Shown: positions 41,293 to 48,538 of the stretch, piece by piece | Layout of the letters: every line of letters starts with the position of its first letter | Numbering within the stretch: position 1 is the stretch's first letter | Origin: Chersky-840 sp963811775 | Lineage (GTDB): Bacteria; Actinomycetota; Acidimicrobiia; Acidimicrobiales; UBA8190 | Assembly: GCA_963811775.1 (NCBI GenBank) | Contig: CAWESO010000019.1 | Location: 124,001-188,000, forward strand | DNA: 64,000 bases | Reading direction: 5' to 3' | The notes under the pieces: model-generated | Databases searched by the model: none | What the model saw: the letters and a program-made list of their open reading frames with translations, nothing else | Told to the model about the DNA's origin: nothing | Position numbers and translations under genes: made by a program

Positions 41293-42195
41293 ATGGCTGA
41301 CAGGCACAGCGCGCTCAGGTCCCGGTCCCGGAGGATGTGGATCGGGATCGCCTTGGTGGTCTTTGTCGCCTCGCAGGGGGCATTCGCGGCGTGGGCAGCA
41401 ACGACGTCGAGCTCGGCTTCCGACGGTGGAGGCACCGTCAGGGTCGGTGCGGCCAGTCAAAGCTCGACACCCGGTCGGACGGCACGTCGAGGCCCCATCA
41501 GGAGCGCGAGCTCTGGCTTGGCCTGTACGTACGTTCCACTCCCCGCGAAGGATGCCGCGACGATTGGACCGGGCGGTCCGACGCCTGGGAGCTGGTTTTT
41601 TGTCAAATGTCCCGGCAGGACCCTGACGATCTACAACGGCGCCATTTCATGGTTCCCGTCGGCGCCTGCAACCGCGCCGTCGACAGCGGTTTCGCCCAGC
41701 GCACTGGCCACGCGAGCAGCGGATTCCCTGACCCTTCCGCCGCCCGCCGCGAGCGTGAACCCGACCGCGTTCAGCATCGTGAATTTGGCGACATGGCTCT
41801 GGATCGATCCTCAGATCTGGCACCCGTTCAGAGCATCGGCGACGGCAGGAGGAGTGACCGCGACGGCCGTAGCCGTGCCGGACACCGTGTCGTGGTCGAT
41901 GGGAGACGGGCACATCGTCACATGCGACGGTCCCGGGTCTCCGTATCAGCCGACGATCCCGCCCGACGCTCAATCGACTGACTGTTCGTATACCTACCGC
42001 ACGTCGTCTGCCGGCCAGCCCAGCAGTGACGGCGATCCGAACGACGACGCTTTCACGGTCACAGCGACGATCACGTGGACAGTGAGCTGGACCTCCACTG
42101 GGTCCACAGGTGGCGGGGTCCTGCCGCCCCTTCAAACCAGTTCGACGATTCCGATACGCGTCGAACAGGTCGAATCCATCGGAACCGCGGGCTAA
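41293..42195 (+). CDS. Secreted protein of unknown function at the head of the Tad locus
   Basis: A 300-aa protein. An Arg-rich start and hydrophobic helix (WIGIALVVFVASQGAFAAWA) form a signal sequence or anchor. The rest is Ser/Thr/Pro-rich with a conserved-looking core: AFSIVNLATWLWIDPQIWHPF and VPDTVSWSMGDGHIVTCDGPGSPY, followed by CSYTYRTSS and TATITWTVSWTSTG. The D-G-H/CDGPG block resembles a PKD-like beta domain. Similar exported proteins commonly lead actinobacterial Tad/Flp clusters. It lies 23 bp before the SAF-domain gene in the same direction. Role in pilus assembly is inferred from position only. Confidence 0.7.
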   Translation: MADRHSALRSRSRRMWIGIALVVFVASQGAFAAWAATTSSSASDGGGTVRVGAASQSSTPGRTARRGPIRSASSGLACTYVPLPAKDAATIGPGGPTPGSWFFVKCPGRTLTIYNGAISWFPSAPATAPSTAVSPSALATRAADSLTLPPPAASVNPTAFSIVNLATWLWIDPQIWHPFRASATAGGVTATAVAVPDTVSWSMGDGHIVTCDGPGSPYQPTIPPDAQSTDCSYTYRTSSAGQPSSDGDPNDDAFTVTATITWTVSWTSTGSTGGGVLPPLQTSSTIPIRVEQVESIGTAG

Positions 42196-42218
42196 CCGCA
42201 AAACGCGCCGCCATCGTC

Positions 42219-42941
42219 ATGTCCACGATCATCAACCGCCAAGCCGCGAACCAGCAGACGTCAGACCCTCCTCGATTCCTCGGGACCGGCTATCGCCGTC
42301 GGCCGATCCTCGCGGTCGCGTCCGTGGTCCTGATGACATCCTGTGTTGCGGTATTCACCAGCGTCTACCTGCATGCTGGGAAGAAAGTCGCCGTCCTGGC
42401 CTTGGCTCGTGACGTCCCAGAGGGACAGCCGATCACAAGAAACGATCTCTCGGTGGTGGGCGTCGCGTTCTCCCGAGGCTTGACTCCGATCCTGGCCCAA
42501 GACGCGAGCCGTGTCGTCGGCCAAACGGCGGCCGTCTCGCTGGTGCGAGGGACGCTGGTCACGCAAGCCGAACTCGCTGACCGCGGAGAACCATCCAATG
42601 GTTCCGCGATTGTGGGGGTGGCGACAAAGGTTGGTCAGCTCCCGGCGGGTGGAGTGGCCGATGGTGACACGGTGGATGTCGTCCTCACAGGATCCCTGAG
42701 CACGCTCACGGATGGATCACCTGATGGTGGATCGTCGGATGCGTCATCGCCCGCTGGGGCAGTAGAGATCGGTGGCATTTTGGCTCAGGGAGCCACGGTC
42801 ACTGATGTGGCCCAGCCCACGTCTTCAGATCCGGACACGGTTGTCGTGTCCGTTTCGATCCGGTCCTCGTTAGCCCCACTTGTCGCAAGCGCCTCCGCGG
42901 CTGGACAGGCCGCTCTCGTGCTGGTCGCGCCCAACGCATGA
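42219..42941 (+). CDS. SAF-domain pilus assembly protein (CpaB/RcpC-like)
   Basis: A 240-aa protein with one N-terminal membrane helix (PILAVASVVLMTSCVAVFTSVYL) and a SAF domain: VAVLALARDVPEGQPITRNDLSVVGVAF, then GQTAAVSLVRGTLVTQAELAD. CpaB/RcpC proteins sit in the periplasmic or wall space and modulate Tad pilus assembly. The N-terminal GTGYRRRP is cytoplasmic. ATG 42219 is selected as the first Met after the upstream gene. The stop overlaps the next gene as ATGA. Confidence 0.82.
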   Translation: MSTIINRQAANQQTSDPPRFLGTGYRRRPILAVASVVLMTSCVAVFTSVYLHAGKKVAVLALARDVPEGQPITRNDLSVVGVAFSRGLTPILAQDASRVVGQTAAVSLVRGTLVTQAELADRGEPSNGSAIVGVATKVGQLPAGGVADGDTVDVVLTGSLSTLTDGSPDGGSSDASSPAGAVEIGGILAQGATVTDVAQPTSSDPDTVVVSVSIRSSLAPLVASASAAGQAALVLVAPNA

Positions 42942-43771
42942 CGTTGATTGCATTCTGCTCGGGCAAGGGTTCACCTGGAGTCTCGACATTGGCATGCGTG
43001 GCCGGGGCTGTATGGCCCTCGAACAGGCCCATCGTGCTGGCCGAATGTGATCCCTCGGGCAATGATCTCGCGGCGCGCTTCGGGCTATCTCCCCGGATCG
43101 GCATGACGAGCCTGGTCCTCGCCCATCGACACCGCGAGCACGCTGAACCAACGTTCGACGCCCACTTGCAGTCTCTGCCGGGGGGTCTTGAAGTGCTGGT
43201 TGGCCCGGTGAACCCGGACGCATCGGGCAGCCTGGACACGGAGTTGAGCACAGTGGGAGTGGCCATCTTCCCGAAGGCAGTCGACATCCTTGTCGATTGC
43301 GGGAGAGTCCTGGGCGGCACGGCCGGTCAGTTAGCGATCTTGCAGTCAGCTGATCGTGTCGTGGTCGTGAGCCGGCCAGATATCTCCGACCTTGCGCATG
43401 CCCTATGGACGCTTGATCTTGTTCGGGATCTGGCCCCTAATGCCGAGGCCTCATTCGTACTCGTCGGGTCGGGTCGATTCGGATTCGCCGAGATCGAGCA
43501 GGCACTTGGAGTTGCGCCTCTCGGGGTGATCCCCCTCGACGCGAAATCGGCCGCGATGGTGTGCGGGCTACCGGGCAGAGCCAAACGATTCGCCCGGAGT
43601 GCCCTTGTGGATGCCGCACGACAGCTGGTGGACCGGCTGATCCCTCCCACCACTCGAGACGCCGTCAACTCCGAGATTGAGGAGACAAGCCAGCACCCAA
43701 AGTCGATGACCCTTCCCGTGTTGAGCCACAGCCTGGAGTCTTCGGCTTGCTCCAAAGGTGATCCCCCGTGA
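42938..43771 (+). CDS. CpaE/TadZ-like ParA-superfamily protein with variant P-loop
   Basis: A 277-aa MinD/ParA-like protein: IAFCSGKGSPGVSTLACVAGAVW at the N terminus, VLAECDPSGNDLAARFGL after strand 2, VDILVDCGR, RVVVVSRPD. The P-loop KGSPGVST keeps the deviant Lys but lacks the Lys normally preceding Ser/Thr, so ATP binding may be altered; this form recurs in actinobacterial Tad loci. CpaE/TadZ proteins localise the pilus machine at the cell pole. Overlaps both neighbours by four bases. Confidence 0.8.
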   Translation: MTLIAFCSGKGSPGVSTLACVAGAVWPSNRPIVLAECDPSGNDLAARFGLSPRIGMTSLVLAHRHREHAEPTFDAHLQSLPGGLEVLVGPVNPDASGSLDTELSTVGVAIFPKAVDILVDCGRVLGGTAGQLAILQSADRVVVVSRPDISDLAHALWTLDLVRDLAPNAEASFVLVGSGRFGFAEIEQALGVAPLGVIPLDAKSAAMVCGLPGRAKRFARSALVDAARQLVDRLIPPTTRDAVNSEIEETSQHPKSMTLPVLSHSLESSACSKGDPP

Positions 43772-45165
43772 TGTCGACCGATCACCTGACGTCGTTGGTG
43801 GGGAGGCTTCGCGTCGAGGTTGCCGATGACCTGTCTGCAGTCACCGGACACGAGTTGGGGATCGATGATCGTCGCGAGCTCGCTCGAACACTGACTTTGG
43901 CTCGCCTCGAACGCCTGGCGGCGGAGACGGTCGGAGCAGGTGACAAACCGCTCGGAGTGGCAGAGGAGCAGCGTGTCGCCCGAGCCGTGCTGGACGCCCT
44001 GTTCGGCCTGGGACGCCTGCAATCACTCATCGATCAGCAAGACATCGAGAACATCGACGTGAACGGATGCGACTGTGTGTGGGTCACCTACGCGGACGGG
44101 ATGAAGGAACGTGTCGATCCCGCAGCCGACTCGGATGCCGAGTTGGCCGAGATCATCCGGTCGGCGGCAGCCCGCTTCGGTCTCTCAGAACGACGATTTG
44201 ACGTCTCTCACCCGGAGTTGGACCTGCGCCTCCCTGACGGAAGTCGCCTCTCGGCACTGATGTCGGTCGTCGGTCGGCCTGTTGTGTCGATCCGACGTCA
44301 CCGGTACGTCGATCTCACGCTGGAGGATCTTGTGGAGATGGGCGGGCTCGACCCGACTCTGTCGAGCTTCCTGGCCGCTGCCGTTCGAGCCCGGAAGAAC
44401 ATCGTCATCGGTGGCGCGATGAACTCTGGCAAGACCACGTTGGTACGGGCGTTGGCTTCTGCCATCCCTCCCCGAGAACGAGTCGTGACAATCGAACAGG
44501 CCTTCGAGCTTGGGCTCGATTCGATTCCAGATCGACATCCCGACCTCGTCGCCCTCGAGGCTCGACCCGCGAACGCGGAAGGAGAGGGGCAGATTTCTAT
44601 GGCGCGGCTTGTGCGAAGAGCGCTACGAATGAATGCCGACCGGGTGATCGTGGGCGAGGTGCTTGGTGACGAAGTCCTTCCCATGCTCAACGCCATGAGC
44701 CAGGGTCGCTCAGGGTCGATGTGCACCATTCATGCCGACTCATCGCTTGGGATCTTCCGTCGATTGGCTTCCTATGCGATTCAAGCGCCAGAGCACCTTC
44801 CCGTGGAGTCCACCAATCTGCTCATTGCAGGGGCAATCCATTTTGCCGTCTTCGTCGAGGTCGCCGACATCGACACACCTTCGGTCGATATGCGCTACCT
44901 GAGCGGCTGGCAAAAGGATGTACTCACTCAGGGGCGTGAATCTGGTCGCGTTCGATTCGAGGCTCTGAAGAGACGCCGTTTAGTCTCCTCCGTCCAAGAA
45001 GTTGTTGGGTCAGAAGGTCTGAACGTGATTTCGAACGAGGTCTATCGCGCCAACTCCGACGGCTCGATATCTCAGGTCGCACCACTGCGGACTGCAACTC
45101 TGGAGGAGCTGGTCAGACACGGATTCGAACCGTCCTTGCGAAGTTCAGAGGTCGCATCGTGGTGA
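43768..45165 (+). CDS. tadA: Tad/Flp pilus secretion ATPase (TadA/CpaF)
   Basis: A 465-aa hexameric ATPase of the VirB11/CpaF family that powers pilus extrusion. VMSVVGRPVVSIRRHRYVDLTLEDL, Walker A GGAMNSGKTTLVRAL, Walker B-like RMNADRVIVGEVLGDEVL, and MSQGRSGSMCTIHADSS (His box) occur in order. Start is GTG 43768 or ATG 43771, both inside the end of the CpaE-like gene. It is followed by tadB with a short overlap. Confidence 0.92.
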   Translation: MMSTDHLTSLVGRLRVEVADDLSAVTGHELGIDDRRELARTLTLARLERLAAETVGAGDKPLGVAEEQRVARAVLDALFGLGRLQSLIDQQDIENIDVNGCDCVWVTYADGMKERVDPAADSDAELAEIIRSAAARFGLSERRFDVSHPELDLRLPDGSRLSALMSVVGRPVVSIRRHRYVDLTLEDLVEMGGLDPTLSSFLAAAVRARKNIVIGGAMNSGKTTLVRALASAIPPRERVVTIEQAFELGLDSIPDRHPDLVALEARPANAEGEGQISMARLVRRALRMNADRVIVGEVLGDEVLPMLNAMSQGRSGSMCTIHADSSLGIFRRLASYAIQAPEHLPVESTNLLIAGAIHFAVFVEVADIDTPSVDMRYLSGWQKDVLTQGRESGRVRFEALKRRRLVSSVQEVVGSEGLNVISNEVYRANSDGSISQVAPLRTATLEELVRHGFEPSLRSSEVASW

Positions 45166-46037
45166 TGACTCCGGTTGTGGCGATGCTAGGGCTCGGCACA
45201 GGCATAGGGATGGTCGGGATTGCCGGCGTCTTGTTACCGATGTCGAGCCCGGACCTGTCTAGGGGGGTCTCCCATCCCCTGGAGTCCTCTGTGCGGGGAC
45301 GAGGCTTCAGCTCGGCCGTGGTGGCGTCGATGCGTCGAGCCGCCGTCCCGATCGGCGTTGGACTGCTTTGTGTTCTTGTGACCCGATGGCTCGTGGCCGG
45401 CCTGTTGGGTGGGCTTGCTGCGGCCACATTGCCGAGCAGCCTCCACAAGGCACAGCCTGGTGCAACGTCGAAGACGGCCGAGGCGGTGGCTACATGGACC
45501 GAGTTGATCCGAGACTCCTTGGCGGCATCAGCAGGCCTGGCGCAGGCGATCGTTGTCACAGCTTCGTCGGCGCCCGTACCGATTCGACCGCAAGTCGACG
45601 CCTTGGCGACGCGGCTGGCCAACGGCATCCCCCTCGAGGCCGGATTGCGCTCTTTTGCCCTCGAGGTCGATGACGCGTCTGCCGAATTCCTTGTCTGCGC
45701 TCTGCTCCTTGCCGCCACAGCGAGGTCCCAGCGGCTGGTAGAGGTTCTCAGCGCTCTCGCGGAGTCCGTCCGGGAAGACGTCTCGATGAATCTCCGAGTC
45801 GACGCAAGCCGCACGTCGGCGCGAAGCAGTGTCCGAACCATCGTGATCTTCTCGCTGGTGTTCGCGTCCGCATTGGCGCTTCTCGCCCATTCGTATCTCA
45901 GCCCCTTCGGGACCGCGGTCGGGCAACTCGTTCTGGGAGCCGTGGGGTTGCTCTATGCCCTCGGAATATCGCTCATGATCCGACTCGTTCGCCCAGCGGG
46001 TTCACCCAGGTTGCTGGAAGCGGAGGCAATCGAATGA
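45159..46037 (+). CDS. tadB: Tad pilus inner-membrane protein TadB (T2SS F domain)
   Basis: A 292-aa membrane protein. Helices lie near residues 3-27, 60-90 and two at the C terminus (TIVIFSLVFASALALLAH and VLGAVGLLYALGISLMIRL). The cytoplasmic part WTELIRDSLAASAGLAQAIV...RLANGIPLEAGLRSF is the F-domain fold. It forms the membrane platform with TadC. GTG 45159 and ATG 45165 are both possible starts; the ATG overlaps the tadA stop as TGATG. Confidence 0.85.
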   Translation: MVMTPVVAMLGLGTGIGMVGIAGVLLPMSSPDLSRGVSHPLESSVRGRGFSSAVVASMRRAAVPIGVGLLCVLVTRWLVAGLLGGLAAATLPSSLHKAQPGATSKTAEAVATWTELIRDSLAASAGLAQAIVVTASSAPVPIRPQVDALATRLANGIPLEAGLRSFALEVDDASAEFLVCALLLAATARSQRLVEVLSALAESVREDVSMNLRVDASRTSARSSVRTIVIFSLVFASALALLAHSYLSPFGTAVGQLVLGAVGLLYALGISLMIRLVRPAGSPRLLEAEAIE

Positions 46038-46942
46038 CGGTGGTCGTGTTGGCTGCCCTCGGCGTCGGAGCAGGCCTCGTAGGCATCGTGATCGGGTGTC
46101 GCGCCCAGAGGACGTCGTTGCGCGGTGCCCTCACCAACCTGACAGTCGAACAAGTGGCCGTGCCTCGATCAACGGTGCCGGTGTCACCATCGAACCATGG
46201 GCGACTGGATCACCGGGTGGCAATCCACATTGCCGACTCGGTGCAAGGGCGCAATCTTGTCAATCGCGAATTCCACCAGCGGCTCGCCCTCGCCAACACC
46301 TCACTCGTGGACGTGTGCGCCCGGTGCCTCGTGTGCATCTTCGTCGGCGGTTCTCTTCCCATTGTGATGTGGTTGATCGTGAGCGCAGGGGGCCTGCATG
46401 TTCCAGGCCTCGTCTTTCTCATCGGAGCGTTGATCCTCGGGGCCGGTGGAGGAGTCGTGCCGATCGCCGAGTTGAATGCCGAGGCCAAGCGCAACCTGCG
46501 TCAGGCAAAAAGAGTCATTTGCTCCTTTCTCGACCTGGTCGTCCTTGGTTTGGCTGGTGGCATGGGCATCGAGAGCGCTCTTCTCACCGCGGCCCAACTA
46601 GGCGAAAACCCCGTGTCCCGCCGCATGTTCACCGCCCTCACCCTCAGCCGAGATACGGGCGAACCCCCTTGGGATGCCCTGGCCCGTCTAGGGGAATCAC
46701 TCGGAATCGACGAGCTGCGCGACCTGGCGGCCGCGGCCGGGCTGGCAGGCACGGAAGGGGCCAGGGTTCGAGCGACTCTGGCCGCACGGGCAGCGACCAT
46801 TCGTCGCCACGAACTCGCCAATGCGGAAGCCGAGGCGAACGCCCTGACAGAGAAACTGTTCGTCCCCGGCGTGTTCCTCCTGATCGGGTTTCTCATCTTC
46901 ATCGGGTACCCGGCCTTTACTCGGATCGCGCTGGGCTTCTGA
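46034..46942 (+). CDS. tadC: Tad pilus inner-membrane protein TadC (T2SS F domain)
   Basis: A 302-aa membrane protein with hydrophobic segments at ~4-22, 96-120, 125-150 and the C terminus (LFVPGVFLLIGFLIFIGYPAF). The F-domain part reads ICSFLDLVVLGLAGGMGIESALLTA followed by TLSRDTGEPPWDALARLGESLGIDELRDLA. It pairs with TadB. ATGA overlap with tadB. Confidence 0.87.
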   Translation: MTVVVLAALGVGAGLVGIVIGCRAQRTSLRGALTNLTVEQVAVPRSTVPVSPSNHGRLDHRVAIHIADSVQGRNLVNREFHQRLALANTSLVDVCARCLVCIFVGGSLPIVMWLIVSAGGLHVPGLVFLIGALILGAGGGVVPIAELNAEAKRNLRQAKRVICSFLDLVVLGLAGGMGIESALLTAAQLGENPVSRRMFTALTLSRDTGEPPWDALARLGESLGIDELRDLAAAAGLAGTEGARVRATLAARAATIRRHELANAEAEANALTEKLFVPGVFLLIGFLIFIGYPAFTRIALGF

Positions 46943-47021
46943 TAGATGACGAACGGGGTGTCGGGGGATGGGTTGGAGTGCAACAGAACAGAGAAAACGG
47001 AGAGGAAGGGAAGGGCTAGCC

Positions 47022-47210
47022 ATGTTCGTTCAGCTCAGAGGCCTGTGGGCCTATGCGTCGGCCAGATGGATGGTGACGACACGCGGAGAGGAGGGAAGCG
47101 TCGTCGAAAAGGTCATCCTCACCGCTGTGTTCGCCGCTCTTGCCATCGCCGTGGGTGCGATCATCGTCGCCAAGGTGATGGACAAGGCGAACTCGATCAA
47201 CCTGAACTAG
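47022..47210 (+). CDS. Flp/Fap-type prepilin (major pilin candidate)
   Basis: A 62-aa protein with a short basic leader and then GEEGSVVEKVILTAVFAALAIAVGAIIVAKVMDKA. The Gly followed by small residues, Glu and a 20-residue hydrophobic helix is the class of type IVb/Flp prepilins cleaved by a TadV-like peptidase. ATG 47022 has GGAAGGGAAGGG upstream, the strongest ribosome site in the locus, fitting an abundant subunit; a longer frame to 46968 has none. Its size matches Flp pilins. The next gene starts on its stop (TAGTG). Confidence 0.8.
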   Translation: MFVQLRGLWAYASARWMVTTRGEEGSVVEKVILTAVFAALAIAVGAIIVAKVMDKANSINLN

Positions 47211-47638
47211 TGCCGATCGATCCGGTGATCGTTTGGGAGACCGGCACCGTCAGGCATCGCTGTCGAATCGACGAGAGCGGCTCCGTGGTGGAAGCCGCGA
47301 TCGCGATTCCCGCGGCAATGTTGGTGATCTTGTTGTCGGTACAGGTCTGTCTCTGGGCCCACGCGTCAACACTCGTTCAAGCCGCAGCGACTCGAGGTGA
47401 GCAGGCGGCGTGCGTCGAGAATGGCACGTTGGCCTCGGGGATGTCTGCCGCACAGTCGGCTCTGGCAGAGACGGCCAATCATGTCGTCCTTGACGCGTCG
47501 GTTCGGGCGTCGAGCATTCCCGACGATGAGGTGGAAATGCGGGTGACGGGAACGACCGAATCGATCATCCCCGGACTACATCTTCCCGTGTCTGCGACCC
47601 GGATCGCTGTGAGGCAGGAGTTTCGTGTCGATGGATGA
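47210..47638 (+). CDS. TadE-like pseudopilin
   Basis: A 142-aa protein: a short leader, then DESGSVVEAAIAIPAAMLVILLSVQVCLWAH, the TadE pattern of Gly, Glu and a hydrophobic helix, followed by a Thr/Ala-rich outer part. It has two Cys (VCLW; AACVENG). TadE-like minor pseudopilins assist Flp pilus assembly. GTG 47210 overlaps the pilin stop by one base. Confidence 0.8.
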   Translation: MPIDPVIVWETGTVRHRCRIDESGSVVEAAIAIPAAMLVILLSVQVCLWAHASTLVQAAATRGEQAACVENGTLASGMSAAQSALAETANHVVLDASVRASSIPDDEVEMRVTGTTESIIPGLHLPVSATRIAVRQEFRVDG

Positions 47639-48077
47639 CTCCGCGTGTCGCGTGTCGGGCAGGTCGATTCGGGACCGATCACGCGGCAGTCTGACCGTCG
47701 AGCTCGTCGTGTTGACGCCCGTGATCGTCGTATTTCTGCTCGTCGCGCTGGCATTCGGAAGGTATGCATTGGCGAAGGAGCAGCTGGTCGGAGGTGCGCG
47801 GGCGGCGGCCGATGCGGTCGCCGTCGCTGGGTCGGCACTGCAGGCGCAACAGGCTGGCAGTGCAGCGGCCATGCCGGTGCTCCAATCCGATCACACGTGT
47901 ACGAATCCGACGGTCTCGGTTGCATCGTCCTCATTTGTGGCGGGGGGACAGGTGCGGGTGTCGGTGTCGTGCCAAGTGGCGCTCTCTGACCTTCTGATCC
48001 CAGGGTTCCCCGGAACTGTGACCGTTCAGGCTGATCAGGTCGCGACGATCGACCCTTATCGGGCCGTGCAGCCATGA
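47625..48077 (+). CDS. TadE-like pseudopilin (second)
   Basis: A 150-aa protein with basic leader, RGSLTVELVVLTPVIVVFLLVALAFGRYAL (Gly, Glu and hydrophobic helix of TadE/TadF proteins) and an outer domain with a Cys pair (HTCTNP...VSCQV). It overlaps the preceding gene by 14 bases. Start is GTG 47625 (AGGAG four bases away) or ATG 47631 (ten bases away). Confidence 0.8.
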   Translation: MSMDDSACRVSGRSIRDRSRGSLTVELVVLTPVIVVFLLVALAFGRYALAKEQLVGGARAAADAVAVAGSALQAQQAGSAAAMPVLQSDHTCTNPTVSVASSSFVAGGQVRVSVSCQVALSDLLIPGFPGTVTVQADQVATIDPYRAVQP

Positions 48078-48538
48078 CCACACGAAATCGATGCGGATGC
48101 CCCCAACTATCGAGTGACCCGTGTCATGCGTGTGAGTCCTGGGACGAAGGGTCCTTTACGGTGTTCCTTGCCGTGCTTGCCGTCGCCCTGTTTGCCCTCG
48201 TGGGGCTCGTTATCGATGGTGGCCGAGCCGTTGCCGCACAGAGCGCTGCGACTGGGGATGCCGAGCAGGCGGCGCGACTTGGTGCTGACCAGATCTCGGT
48301 CGAAGCGGTTCGTTCCGGGATCGTTTCCATCGATCCAGTGGCCGCTGCCAGAGCGGCTGACGATTATTTACACGCGGTCGGGAGTCCAGGTCACGTCACT
48401 GTCTCGGGACAAACGGTGACCGTGCGAATCAAGACCTCCGAGCCAACGGTGATCCTGGGGATGATCGGATTGAGCCAAATCGGGGTCTCGGCATCCGCCA
48501 GTGCGACAAATGTGCACGGTGTGACTCGGGAGGATTGA
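48074..48538 (+). CDS. TadG-like pilus-associated protein (short)
   Basis: A 154-aa protein with a Cys-rich leader (CGCP...CHAC), DEGSFTVFLAVLAVALFALVGLVIDGGRAVAAQSAATGDAEQAARLGAD, the N-terminal anchor of TadG/Flp-assembly proteins, and a ~90-residue outer part. It lacks the von Willebrand A domain of full-length TadG. ATGA overlap with the upstream gene and TGATG with the downstream one. Confidence 0.78.
   Translation: MTTRNRCGCPQLSSDPCHACESWDEGSFTVFLAVLAVALFALVGLVIDGGRAVAAQSAATGDAEQAARLGADQISVEAVRSGIVSIDPVAAARAADDYLHAVGSPGHVTVSGQTVTVRIKTSEPTVILGMIGLSQIGVSASASATNVHGVTRED

Noticed and set aside
45108..45133. GGTTCGAATCC on the minus strand, resembling a tRNA T-arm
   Set aside because: Lies inside the end of tadA and no cloverleaf can be formed.
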